From assembly GCF_014197035.1 (NCBI RefSeq), contig NZ_JACIEU010000003.1, forward strand, positions 62,001 to 126,000: a stretch of 64,000 nucleotides of DNA. Reading direction: 5' to 3'. The notes under the pieces are model-generated. The model did not search any database. It saw nothing but the letters and a program-made list of their open reading frames with translations, and had not been told where the DNA came from. The number at the start of each line of letters is the position of its first letter. The stretch's first letter is position 1. Shown here piece by piece: positions 15,394-24,054 of this stretch. Source of the DNA: Sphingobium scionense (GTDB taxonomy: Bacteria; Pseudomonadota; Alphaproteobacteria; Sphingomonadales; Sphingomonadaceae). A program made the translations under genes and the position numbers.

Positions 15394-17906
15394 CGACATT
15401 GGGGTGGGGGGCAAGCTGGCGGATCGCGCGGCGCGACCTGCATGCCGGGTTCCGCGGCTTGCGACTGCTGTTCGTCTGCCTGTTCCTGGGCGTGACGACG
15501 CTGGCGGCGATCGGCAGCCTGACCAGCGCGATCACCGGCGAGATTTCGGCGCGGGGACAGATGATCCTGGGCGGCGATGTCGAGATCGCCATGACCCGGC
15601 GGGTGATGGAGGCGCGCGACCAGCAGGCGATCGCGCGGCTGGGCCGGATGAGCGAGACGGTGCGGCTGCGCGCCATGGTCCACAATGGCGGGGCGCGCGA
15701 GGCGCAGCCGTTGCTGACCGAGCTGAAAGGCGTGGACAATGCCTATCCGCTCTATGGCACGCTGGCGCTGCAGCATGGGCGTTATGCACCGCTGGCGGCT
15801 GACCGCATCCTGATCAGCCCGGCCCTGGCGGAGCGGATGGCGATCGGCGTCGGCGACACGCTGCGCTATGGCACGGCCGATTTCACCGTGGCGGCGATCA
15901 TCGCCGACGAGCCGGACCGGGTGGGCGAGGGCTTCACTTTGGGGCCGGTGGCGATCGTGTCGATGGATGGGCTGGACCGCACCGGGCTGATCCAGCCGGG
16001 CAGTCTCTATCGCGCCAAATATCGGCTGCGCCTGCCCGCCGGAGCGGATGCGCAGGCATTGCGCGAGCGGCTGGAGAAGCGCCATGTCGAGCAGGGCTGG
16101 GAGTATAAGGACCGCGAGCGGGCGGCGCCGGGCACCAACCGCTTCATCGAGAATATGGGCCAGTTCCTGTCGTTGATCGGCCTGGCTGCACTGGTGATTG
16201 CAGGGATCGGCGTCAGCAATGGCGTCGCGTCCTATCTGGCAATCAAGCGCGGCGCGCTGGCGACCTTCAAGGTGCTGGGCGCGACCTCGGCCGATATCCA
16301 GCGCATCTATCTGCTCCAGATCGGGGTGGTCGCGGGCCTGGCCATATTGGCCGGGCTGGTGGCGGGCGCGTTGTCGCCGCCGATGCTGGTCTGGGTGGCG
16401 GGTGACATGCTGCCGGTGGCGCCGGGCTTCCATCTCTATCCGCTGCCGCTGGTGACGAGCGCCGCCTATGGCCTGCTGATCGCACTGATCTTTACCCTGC
16501 CGCCGCTGGCCCGCGCGCGCACCGAGCCGGTGGCGGCGATCCTGCGCACCCTGGTCGACGGGCGGCGGCGGATCGACCGGCGCACGCTGGCGCTGGTCGG
16601 CGGGGCGATCGCGCTGCTGGTGGCGGTCGTGCTGCTGACCGCGCGCACGCCCTTGTTCGCGGCGGCGATGCTGGGGGCCATCATAGCGACCCTGTTGCTG
16701 CTGCTGGCGATGGGGCAGGGCATCCGGTGGCTGGCGCGGCGCATGCCCCATGCGCGGCGGCCGCTGCTGCGGCTGGCGCTCGCCAACCTCCATCGGCCCG
16801 GCGCGCAGACGGCGGCGCTGACCGTGGCATTGGGGCTGGCGCTGACCCTGTTCGTCACGCTGGCGGCGATCCAGACCAGCATTCAGGCGGAGATCGGCCG
16901 GACCGTGCCGCAACAGGCGCCGAACCTTTTCGTGCTCGACATGCCGGCCGGGGCGGAGACGCAGTTTCGTGCGTTGATTGCCAAGCGCGTGCCGGTGGCG
17001 AAGCTGAATGTCGTGCCGATCCTGCGCGGCACGGTGACCGGCTATTCGGGCAAGCGCGTCACCGACCTCAAGGAAAAGCCCGAAGGGGCGTGGATCCTGC
17101 GCGGCGAGCGCGGCGTCACCTATAGCGCGACCCTGCCAGAGGGGAGTGAGATCGTCGAGGGGCGCTGGTGGCCACGCGATTATGTCGGCCCGCCGCTGGT
17201 GTCGCTGGATGCCGACCAGGCCAAGGCGCTGGACATCTGGGTCGGCGACCGCATCACCGTGTCGATCCTGGGCCGCGAGATCGAGGCGCAGGTCGCGTCG
17301 CTGCGCAAGATCAACTGGGACACGATGGGCTTCAACTATGTGATGGTGTTTTCGCCCAGCACGCTGGCGTCGGCGCCGCACAGCCTGACCGCGACGATCA
17401 GCCTGCCCGACAAGCGCCAAGAGCAGGCGGTGACCAGCGCACTGCTGGCGACCTTCCCCGGCGCGTCGGTGATCGAGGTCGGGCAGGTGATCAGCCAGGT
17501 GTCCGGCCTGCTGGATCAGATGTCGGGCGCGATCCTGGCGGCGGCGTCGGTGACGGTGCTGGCGGGGGTCGCCGTGCTGATCGGCGCGATCGCGGCCGGG
17601 CGGCAGAGCCGCAGCTATGACAGTGTCGTGCTGAAGCTGCTGGGGGCCACACGCGGCCAGATATTGGGCGCGCAGGCGCTGGAATATGGCGTGCTGGCCG
17701 GGCTGCTGGCGCTGGTGGCGCTGCTGCTGGGCGGGGCGGCGGCCTGGTATGTGGTGGTGCAGGTCTTCAGCTTTGGCTGGGCACCGGACTGGGGCGTGGT
17801 GCTGGCGACGCTGGCGGGCGGGGCGGTGCTGACGCTGGGGATTGGCCTCGCCGGATCGATTCCGCTGATGTCGGTGCGGCCCGCAAGGGCGCTGCGGCAG
17901 CTATAA
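15390..17906 (+). CDS. FtsX-like ABC transporter permease, YbbP type
   Basis: An 838-residue inner-membrane permease with an N-terminal transmembrane helix (about 22-45), a large periplasmic domain, and two FtsX domains. One FtsX domain has three helices near 250-370. Further helices lie at about 395-430, and a C-terminal three-helix bundle at about 710-830. Size and duplication match the YbbP class. GTG 15390 overlaps the ABC ATPase stop (GTGA); the in-frame upstream extension would sit inside the ATPase gene. With the ATPase and esterase it forms a conserved lipid- or envelope-related module; the transported substrate is inferred only loosely. Confidence 0.92.
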   Translation: MTTLGWGASWRIARRDLHAGFRGLRLLFVCLFLGVTTLAAIGSLTSAITGEISARGQMILGGDVEIAMTRRVMEARDQQAIARLGRMSETVRLRAMVHNGGAREAQPLLTELKGVDNAYPLYGTLALQHGRYAPLAADRILISPALAERMAIGVGDTLRYGTADFTVAAIIADEPDRVGEGFTLGPVAIVSMDGLDRTGLIQPGSLYRAKYRLRLPAGADAQALRERLEKRHVEQGWEYKDRERAAPGTNRFIENMGQFLSLIGLAALVIAGIGVSNGVASYLAIKRGALATFKVLGATSADIQRIYLLQIGVVAGLAILAGLVAGALSPPMLVWVAGDMLPVAPGFHLYPLPLVTSAAYGLLIALIFTLPPLARARTEPVAAILRTLVDGRRRIDRRTLALVGGAIALLVAVVLLTARTPLFAAAMLGAIIATLLLLLAMGQGIRWLARRMPHARRPLLRLALANLHRPGAQTAALTVALGLALTLFVTLAAIQTSIQAEIGRTVPQQAPNLFVLDMPAGAETQFRALIAKRVPVAKLNVVPILRGTVTGYSGKRVTDLKEKPEGAWILRGERGVTYSATLPEGSEIVEGRWWPRDYVGPPLVSLDADQAKALDIWVGDRITVSILGREIEAQVASLRKINWDTMGFNYVMVFSPSTLASAPHSLTATISLPDKRQEQAVTSALLATFPGASVIEVGQVISQVSGLLDQMSGAILAAASVTVLAGVAVLIGAIAAGRQSRSYDSVVLKLLGATRGQILGAQALEYGVLAGLLALVALLLGGAAAWYVVVQVFSFGWAPDWGVVLATLAGGAVLTLGIGLAGSIPLMSVRPARALRQL

Positions 17907-17910
17907 GGAG

Positions 17911-17938
17911 GATGCCCAGGCGTTATTGCTTGGGCATC
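17911..17938. terminator. convergent stem-loop terminator
   Basis: Arms GATGCCCA and TGGGCATC (8 bp, with inner GC pairs) lie between the permease gene and the convergent outer-membrane gene. The stem overlaps the last codons of the latter, whose stop is at 17923-17925. It can serve both strands. Confidence 0.6.
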
Positions 17939-18903
17939 TTCATGTAGAGCGGCAGGCTGAGGCTGAGGAAGAAGGCCTCGCCCTTCAGCCGGTTGGTGGC
18001 GTCGAGTTCCTTGAAGGCGCGCAGGCGGAAGGTGGCGGGCGAGCGGCCCATCACGACATTGACCGCGGCGGTGCCGCCGACGCCGACCACCTCGCCCCGG
18101 AAGGCGCCGAGCAGGGCGCCACTGCTCCTGTCATCGCTGATCTGCTTCAGCCAATAGCCCTGGACACCGAGCGAGAACGTCTTCGACAGGGCCTTTTCCA
18201 CGGCGCCTTCGAGATGGAATTCATTGCCGCTATTATATTTCGTATAGTCGTTCTTGCCATTGAAGGTGACGCCGGCCTTGCCCGAAACGTCCCATCCGCT
18301 TGCATCGTCATGCAGGCTGAACGCCAGCGAGGTGTCGACGGCCCAGCGGTGCAGCGCCAGATTGGCCAGTTGATCCTCGCGATAATGGCCGACGGGAATG
18401 TTGACCATGGAACTGGCCTGGATGTGGAGCTTGCCCGCCTTCCAGCCGAGCATGGTGTTGAATACCGGATCGCCGACCACCAGAGCGGAATCATGGACGT
18501 TGAGGCTGCGCAGATTGCCGAACGGACCGGTGACGACGGCGTTGGCGTCGATCATCGGCGCGCCTACCGGCAGGGTCATGCCCATGGCCAGCGTGCCGCC
18601 CAGGAAATTGGTGGAGGGCACCACCAGCGTCGTCAGAAAGTCGGCGACGATCGTTGCATCTAGCCCTGCCACGACATTGCCGCCGACCACGAATTCCTTG
18701 TTGGCGCTGGCGCTGCCATTGTAGATGTATACGGTGTCGTCGAAATAGATGCCCTCCAGCGGCGCCATCACCGCTGTGGCGGGGCCGCCAGTGCCGGGCA
18801 CATAGAGGCTGGCTGCGCCTTCGACGGCATGGGCCGGGGTGCTGATGGCGCCGGCCAGCGGCAGGATAGCGCCAAACAGGCAGGTTTTTACATTGCGCAT
18901 CAT
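17923..18903 (-). CDS. MetA-pathway-of-phenol-degradation-like outer-membrane protein (COG4313 type)
   Basis: A 326-residue secreted protein: the signal peptide ends near STPAHA (about residues 21-26), followed by a beta-rich sequence ending in aromatic-hydrophobic alternation, as in outer-membrane barrels. It matches the family described as MetA-pathway-of-phenol-degradation transporters, often found near aromatic catabolic genes in proteobacteria. No catabolic gene is adjacent here; the benzoate cluster is 35 kb away. It runs toward the permease gene and is divergent from the response regulator, sharing a 372-base upstream region. Confidence 0.75.
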   Translation of the reverse strand: MMRNVKTCLFGAILPLAGAISTPAHAVEGAASLYVPGTGGPATAVMAPLEGIYFDDTVYIYNGSASANKEFVVGGNVVAGLDATIVADFLTTLVVPSTNFLGGTLAMGMTLPVGAPMIDANAVVTGPFGNLRSLNVHDSALVVGDPVFNTMLGWKAGKLHIQASSMVNIPVGHYREDQLANLALHRWAVDTSLAFSLHDDASGWDVSGKAGVTFNGKNDYTKYNSGNEFHLEGAVEKALSKTFSLGVQGYWLKQISDDRSSGALLGAFRGEVVGVGGTAAVNVVMGRSPATFRLRAFKELDATNRLKGEAFFLSLSLPLYMKMPKQ

Positions 18904-19275
18904 CTGTCCCCATTATCCCTGAAGGGCGCAAAGCCCGGTTCCATCATCCATCGACGGGCCAGGCGGGGCCATCGGGATAATCCCCGAGCCGGATCAGGGA
19001 AGCTTGCATCGCAGAAAACCCTGTGGCGGATGATAAGATTACGAAAAGGCACGATATCCATGCTTTCCTCTCGCCAAATATGGCGGGCCGTGTCAGGTTT
19101 CTGGCCGCTATCGCTCGTGCTCGCGCTGACCGGAAGGCGGATATGCGGCGGATATGCGCTGCGTCGGGGCAATCCTGGCCAATGCGGGGGAAAACCCCCA
19201 TTGTTTCAGGCGGGCAGGCCGCAATGATAGATGGGCTCATCAGGGGCGAGCATCGGGAGTGGACAGGGGTAAAGG
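18904..19275. other. 372-bp divergent intergenic region with regulatory-looking boxes
   Basis: No gene is supported. It holds a TTCAGGGATAATGGGG-like box just upstream of the minus-strand gene (complement of 18908-18922), the dyad CATCGGGATAATCCCCGAG at 18970-18988, and the hairpin GGGGG-AAAA-CCCCC at 19186-19199. The dyad recurs upstream of 21808. These may be operators or promoter elements. Confidence 0.5.
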
Positions 19276-19926
19276 ATGAGCAAGCCATTGACGCGGATAT
19301 TGATTGCCGACGATCATCAGGCGTTGCGGCAGGGGGTTCGAACCTTTCTCGAAACCCAGGATCGCTGGCAGATCGTCGCCGAGGCGTCGGACGGCCATGA
19401 TGCGCTGAAGGCAGCGCGCGAGACGCAGCCGGACATCGCCATCCTGGATTATTCGCTGCCGCTGATGAACGGGCTGGAACTGACCCGCGCGCTCAAGCAG
19501 GAGTTTCCGCGGATCGAGATATTGATCTACACCATGCATGATCGGGAGGATCTGCTGGTCGAGGTGCTGCGTGCGGGCGCGCGCGGCTATGTGCTCAAGT
19601 CCGACAGCGGCCAGCATCTCCAGTCGGCGGTCGAGGCGCTGTCGCTACGCAAACCCTATTTTTCGGCGGCGATCTCCGAAACATTGCTCGACCATTATGT
19701 GAAGAGCAGCGTCGCGGGCAGCAATGTCGCGACGCTTACCCCGCGCGAGCGCGAAATCGTGCAACTGATCGCGGAGGGGAAGATCAACAAGCAGATCGCC
19801 CATCTGCTGGATATCAGCGTGAAGACGGTCGAGACCCACCGCGCGGCGGCGATGCACAAGCTGAAGTTGGGGACGACCGCCGAACTGGTGCGCTACGCGG
19901 TGCGCAACAATATCGTCGAACCCTGA
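19276..19926 (+). CDS. NarL/FixJ-family response regulator
   Basis: A 216-residue two-component regulator. The receiver domain (about 6-122) has the acidic pocket DDH, phosphoacceptor Asp58 (AILDYSLP) and the conserved Lys in YVLKSDS. A C-terminal LuxR-type helix-turn-helix (LTPREREIVQLIAEG, about 150-210) should bind DNA. AGGGG six bases before ATG 19276 supports the start. The likely partner is the HisKA_3 kinase encoded tail to tail on the opposite strand, because HisKA_3 kinases typically pair with NarL-type regulators. Candidate target boxes lie in the flanking intergenic regions. Confidence 0.93.
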   Translation: MSKPLTRILIADDHQALRQGVRTFLETQDRWQIVAEASDGHDALKAARETQPDIAILDYSLPLMNGLELTRALKQEFPRIEILIYTMHDREDLLVEVLRAGARGYVLKSDSGQHLQSAVEALSLRKPYFSAAISETLLDHYVKSSVAGSNVATLTPREREIVQLIAEGKINKQIAHLLDISVKTVETHRAAAMHKLKLGTTAELVRYAVRNNIVEP

Positions 19927-19978
19927 TAAGGGCGTGATTGGCGGGCGGGTCTGACCCTGCGCCGCCGATCAGCCAGGA

Positions 19979-21136
19979 TCAGTCATATTGGCGGCGACGT
20001 GGGATGGTGGCGATGACGAGCGTGCCGGTGCCGGTGCGGCGGACTTCCAACTGGCCGGCAAGTGCCATGATTCGCTCGCGCATGCCTGACAGGCCGACGC
20101 CGACAATATCGCGTCCCTGACCGTTGAGAATATGTTCGGGCACGCCCCGGCCATCATCCTCTATTTCCAGAGCAAAGCCCGCCTGGCTCCGCCGCAGCCG
20201 GACGACGGCATGGCTGGCGTCGGCATGTTTATAGACATTGGCCAGCGCCTCCTGGGCCACGCGATAGAAGGCGATCTCCATGTCCGGATCGCGCTTGATC
20301 GGACCCGAGAGGCAGCGAAATTCGACCTGGAGTCCCGACCGGCGTGCGAATCCGCGACTGAAATGGGCCAGCGCGGCTTCAATGCCGTCTTCCGCGAGTT
20401 CGGGCGGGTGCAACAGATAGCTCAAGGTCCGCACCTGATCCTGGATCGCCTTGAGCGACGTTTCCATAGCCTGATAGGCGTCGCTGGCCTGGGCGTTCAT
20501 GTCGCTGCTGCGCAGCGTCATGAGATTGAACTGGATCAGTGCGAGTTGCTGGAAGGTCTCATCATGAAGTTCGCGCGCAATCCGCTTGCGCTCTTCTTCC
20601 TCGGCCTGCAGCATTGACAGATGATAGCGGCGGGGATTGGGCGTTTCACTTTCCGGGTCTTCGTCATCCAGATGGCTGAGGATGAAAAGTTCCTCGTCGC
20701 CGGGCAGTCGCTCGCCATGGATGACCATGCGGATTTCGTGCCCGGCGAGGGGGAAGCGGACCAACTGGCTGAAGGGTGTGCCGTCCCGGCGGAGGCCTTC
20801 GACATGATCGCTCACGCTCTTGATGTCCTGCGGTGCGGTGCTGAACCGTTCCTTGAGGGCGAAATAGCATTGACCCGATACCAGGTGCAGATCGAGCCCC
20901 ACGGCATGTAGATAGGGTTGGCAGGGGCGATTGATGGCGACGATCCGTGCGTCGCGATCGATTACCACGATCTTGACCGGAATGCTGTTGAGCAGGCGCT
21001 GCAAGTCTGAACGGCACGACGTCTGGGGCGGGGCGGGCGGAACCAGGTAGATCGGCGCGGGAAGTGCCGTGCTGCGACGCTCCTCGCCGAAAAATTCCGG
21101 ATAAAAAGGTGCCCCCGCTTGATGTAGTTCGAGCAT
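19979..21136 (-). CDS. PAS-containing sensor histidine kinase, HisKA_3 type
   Basis: A 385-residue soluble kinase. A PAS-like sensor occupies about 45-160, the HisKA_3 dimerisation/phosphorylation motif is ERKRIARELHDETFQQLA with phosphoacceptor His191, and the HATPase domain (about 270-380) has the N-box QEALANVYKHA and G-box DDGRGVP. No transmembrane helix is seen, so the signal is cytosolic; the PAS domain may bind a small ligand or sense redox state. It converges with the response regulator, leaving 52 bases between the stops, an uncommon layout for a cognate pair. Confidence 0.9.
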   Translation of the reverse strand: MLELHQAGAPFYPEFFGEERRSTALPAPIYLVPPAPPQTSCRSDLQRLLNSIPVKIVVIDRDARIVAINRPCQPYLHAVGLDLHLVSGQCYFALKERFSTAPQDIKSVSDHVEGLRRDGTPFSQLVRFPLAGHEIRMVIHGERLPGDEELFILSHLDDEDPESETPNPRRYHLSMLQAEEEERKRIARELHDETFQQLALIQFNLMTLRSSDMNAQASDAYQAMETSLKAIQDQVRTLSYLLHPPELAEDGIEAALAHFSRGFARRSGLQVEFRCLSGPIKRDPDMEIAFYRVAQEALANVYKHADASHAVVRLRRSQAGFALEIEDDGRGVPEHILNGQGRDIVGVGLSGMRERIMALAGQLEVRRTGTGTLVIATIPRRRQYD

Positions 21137-21807
21137 GACGTCTCCCTCACCAGCTATATTCTACTCAATCCCCTGGCATGAACCGAAATCCCGGCGCAGG
21201 CGGATGTTATGCGCAGTGAATGGCGCGCATAACTGGACTAACTAACGAGCGACCCTGTTGTCAGTAAGTATACCGGGGGTAATTCTATGTAGCAATGGTC
21301 GGTGCTTGGTAAAAATCGGGTTTTTGCGTTGCGGTAAGGTGACTTTTTGATTGTCGGTCATACGGCAGAAGCATGGCGTAAAAGCTATGGGAAATGGCCG
21401 TTTAACGGCGGAATTAGACTTAGGTACAATATTGTATACTTTGAAAAAATGTGAGTTTTGTGTATATTGGGATGGATAAGGAAAAATACGTAATGGGGGG
21501 ACTGCCTTGCCGGGTATCGCCCTTCCTTTTCCTGAGTCGCACATGTGAAGCGACGAGAAGGGCAGCATGGTTGGCACGGCCATTTGCCATCGGGTAATTA
21601 CCCTGAGGTGGCCCGATCGTATCGCTATCCGGTTTTTCGCCATTTTCCAGTCTGATGCCGATTTCATCATCGGGATAACCCCGGCATCAATTTTCGCACT
21701 CCTAGGAAATGACCCCGATGCCCAAGCCTGGCGCGAGGAGGCACAATGGGCTGGCGGCATGGTTCACCACGCCGGAATGGACGGCCGCAGGCCGCAGGGA
21801 GGAAGAC
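21137..21807. other. 671-bp intergenic region, partly A/T-rich, with operator-like palindromes
   Basis: No gene is supported; the minus-strand frame across 21242-21760 has no protein-like composition. The segment 21240-21530 is clearly richer in A/T than its surroundings and includes the perfect 12-bp palindrome TACAATATTGTA at 21425-21436. Further right are CATCGGGTAATTACCCTGAG at 21588-21607 and CATCGGGATAACCCCGG at 21668-21684, both related to the box at 18970. It is upstream of both the kinase (minus) and the outer-membrane protein (plus). Confidence 0.55.
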
Positions 21808-22635
21808 ATGTCTCGTCATAGCATCAGGCTAGCCGGCATCAGTGTCGTGATGTTGGGTGCTGGAACCACGCCAGCCAAGGCGCAATCGCTTGACGACAAA
21901 TATTGGATCGAAGTCGGTGCCTATAGGCCATCGGTCAGTTCCCATGTCCGGGTCGCCCCTGCCTCCAACCCGGATGGTGGCACGAATATCGACCTGGAAT
22001 CCGACCTCGATCTCGACAAGCACAAGGCGCTGCCGCAGGTCGCGGCAGGGATCCGGCTGGGGGGGGACTGGTCGGTGATGGGGGAATATTATTCCCTGAG
22101 CCGCAACGGTTCCAAGACGGTGGCGCGTGATATCACCTTCGACGATGTCACCTATCCGGCCGGGGTGCGAGTGGAGAGCAGTTTCGATTCCGATGTCTAT
22201 CGACTGACCTTCGGATACGCGTTCGTGAACACGACGGACACCCGCGTCGGTGCGGCATTGGGTGTGCATGCGACCGATTTTGTCCTGGCGATCAAGGGGG
22301 ATGCCAGGGTCGGCGAGGCGCAGCTCAGTGGCGCGCAGCGTCGCCGCAAGGCGCTGGCGCCGCTGCCGACGGTTGGACTATTCGCGACGCAGAGAATTGC
22401 GACCAGCCTGACCCTGGGCGCACGGGCGGATTATCTGTCGTTGACGATCGACGATTACAAGGGGCGTCTGCTCAACGCGGAAGCCGCCATGACCTGGCGT
22501 TTTGCCAAGAATGTCGGGATCGGCGCGATGTGGCGCTACGTCAATTATCGCGTCGATGTCGACAAGGACAACTGGGCCGGTCGGATGAGATATCGCTTCA
22601 GCGGTCCGGCGGTCTTCATGCAGATTGGGTTCTAA
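21808..22635 (+). CDS. outer-membrane beta-barrel protein
   Basis: A 275-residue secreted protein: the signal peptide ends near TPAKAQ (about residue 26), followed by alternating amphipathic strands and a terminal aromatic residue (FMQIGF), the usual signature of an outer-membrane barrel. AGGGAGG just upstream fixes ATG 21808; the frame is open further left but lacks a signal peptide there. I do not recognise a specific family; it resembles small OmpW/OmpA-size barrels. Operator-like boxes upstream are shared with the NarL-type regulator region, so it may be a target of that system. Confidence 0.75.
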   Translation: MSRHSIRLAGISVVMLGAGTTPAKAQSLDDKYWIEVGAYRPSVSSHVRVAPASNPDGGTNIDLESDLDLDKHKALPQVAAGIRLGGDWSVMGEYYSLSRNGSKTVARDITFDDVTYPAGVRVESSFDSDVYRLTFGYAFVNTTDTRVGAALGVHATDFVLAIKGDARVGEAQLSGAQRRRKALAPLPTVGLFATQRIATSLTLGARADYLSLTIDDYKGRLLNAEAAMTWRFAKNVGIGAMWRYVNYRVDVDKDNWAGRMRYRFSGPAVFMQIGF

Positions 22636-22638
22636 AGG

Positions 22639-22675
22639 ACAGGGCGTCGTGCCGATCGGCACGGCGCCCGCTCTG
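22639..22675. terminator. convergent stem-loop terminator
   Basis: The perfect 16-bp palindrome CGTGCCGATCGGCACG (22648-22663) lies inside longer GGGCG/CGCCC arms, between the stops of the convergent outer-membrane gene and the FGE-like gene. No U-tract is obvious, so it may be a processing or attenuation stem rather than a classical terminator. Confidence 0.55.
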
Positions 22676-22679
22676 TTCG

Positions 22680-23642
22680 TCAGGCTGCGCGGATCACGCA
22701 GCGGAAGCCAATGTGGCTGGTCGAGGAGTCGATCGCCTGGGCATGACGCGCAGCCGGCCGGTAGCGCCGGCAATAGCTGGGCGCGCATAGATGCGAGCCG
22801 CCCTTGAGCACCCGCCGCGGGATCAGTATCTGGGGCTGCTGCGGATCATAGCTGGCTTCCCGCGCCTGGTTGAGCGGGTTGCGGGGCGCGCAGCAGGGGC
22901 GCGAGGGATCGGCCTGATGCCGGGCGGCGTAGAAATCCTCGGTCCATTCCCACACATTGCCGATCATGTCGGACAGGCCATAGCCATTGGCGGGGAAGCT
23001 GCCGACCGGCGAGGTGCGTTCATAGCCGTCGACCAGCAGATTTTCGGACGGGAAATTGCCCTGCCAGAAATTCGCCATCGCCTTGCCATCGGGCATCAGT
23101 TCGTCGCCCCAGGCAAATTCCTGCCCGTCGACGCCACCGCGCGCGGCAAATTCCCATTCGGCTTCCGTGGGGAGCGTCTTGCCCGCCCAGGCGGCATAGG
23201 CAGCGGCGTCGTCATAGGTGACATGGACCACCGGATGGTCGTCAAGATCGTCGATCGAGGAGTCCGGACCTAGCGGATGGCGCCAGTCGGCATCGAAGAC
23301 ATAGCGCCACCACTGGCTCCAGTCATGCAGCGGCACAGGGCGATCGGTGGGTGTGAAGACCAGTGAGGCCGGGCGCAACATCTCCGGCTGGGCGCCGGGA
23401 TAATCATCCGGGTTGGGTGCGATCTCCGCGGTGGTGCGATGGCCGGTTGCCGTCACGAAGCGACGGAAATCGCGATTGGTGACGGGAGTGGAATCGATCC
23501 AGAAGGCATCGACCTCGACCGGATGGGCCGGGGCCTCCTCGGGATAATGATGGTCCGACCCCATGATGAAGCGACCGCCAGGGATATGGATCATGTTTTC
23601 CGGCGCGGAGGCCGGCGAGGCGAGGGGGGATGGCACGGTCAA
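22680..23642 (-). CDS. formylglycine-generating enzyme (sulfatase-modifying factor) family protein
   Basis: A 320-residue FGE-sulfatase-domain protein. It keeps both redox-active cysteines of true aerobic FGEs in the C-terminal motif GGSHLCAPSYCRRYRPAAR (Cys286 and Cys291 in this numbering), plus the SSTSHIGFRC ending. Family members without these cysteines do other jobs, so this one is a good candidate to convert a sulfatase Cys to formylglycine. TTG 23642 is chosen because AAGGAG sits six bases upstream. No sulfatase gene is nearby. It lies 34 bases downstream of the DUF202 gene, likely co-transcribed. Confidence 0.88.
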   Translation of the reverse strand: MTVPSPLASPASAPENMIHIPGGRFIMGSDHHYPEEAPAHPVEVDAFWIDSTPVTNRDFRRFVTATGHRTTAEIAPNPDDYPGAQPEMLRPASLVFTPTDRPVPLHDWSQWWRYVFDADWRHPLGPDSSIDDLDDHPVVHVTYDDAAAYAAWAGKTLPTEAEWEFAARGGVDGQEFAWGDELMPDGKAMANFWQGNFPSENLLVDGYERTSPVGSFPANGYGLSDMIGNVWEWTEDFYAARHQADPSRPCCAPRNPLNQAREASYDPQQPQILIPRRVLKGGSHLCAPSYCRRYRPAARHAQAIDSSTSHIGFRCVIRAA

Positions 23643-23676
23643 CCGATACTCCTTGTCTGTCGGGCCTGTGATGCGC

Positions 23677-24054
23677 CTATACGGCGCGCGTCGCAATGGC
23701 GGCGAACAGGCCGATGCCGGCTATGCACATGATGAGCGCCATCAGCAGCACCGGCCGGCCCAGGTGAAACTGGTTGCTCTGCTTGAGGTCGGAGAGGGTC
23801 ATCCAATAGCCCCATGTGCCGAGCAGGATGGCAAGCGTCCCCATGCCGGCGAGGAACAGGCCGATATGCTGCGGACTTTCTGAATCGCCATGACCGGTCT
23901 TTTCTGTTGCGGCATCCAGGAACTTGTAGATCGTGAAACCGAAACTGAGCATCGATAGCGAGGTGCGGATCCAGGCCATCAATGTCCGGTCGGCGGCCAT
24001 GACGGTGCGCTTTGCACCGAGATCGATTGGCAGTTTGGGCATGTCATCCGTCAT
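23677..24054 (-). CDS. DUF202 / YidH-family inner-membrane protein
   Basis: A 125-residue protein with three predicted transmembrane helices and the family motif DRTLMAWIRTSLSMLSFGFTIYKF near the N-terminus. Function of the YidH/DUF202 family is unknown. It lies immediately upstream of the FGE-like gene on the same strand, so the two are probably one transcript. ATG 24054 is the first in-frame start; another Met lies four residues in. Confidence 0.88.
   Translation of the reverse strand: MTDDMPKLPIDLGAKRTVMAADRTLMAWIRTSLSMLSFGFTIYKFLDAATEKTGHGDSESPQHIGLFLAGMGTLAILLGTWGYWMTLSDLKQSNQFHLGRPVLLMALIMCIAGIGLFAAIATRAV

Noticed and set aside
15126..17420. Long minus-strand open frame across the permease gene
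   Set aside because: Low-complexity Arg/Gln/His-rich translation; the plus-strand permease has membrane helices and FtsX domains.
19023..19400. Plus-strand frame overlapping the response regulator start
   Set aside because: No ribosome-binding site or domain; ends inside the regulator gene in another frame.
21242..21760. Minus-strand frame in the A/T-rich intergenic region
   Set aside because: Composition is not protein-like, no family match, and its span includes operator-like palindromes.
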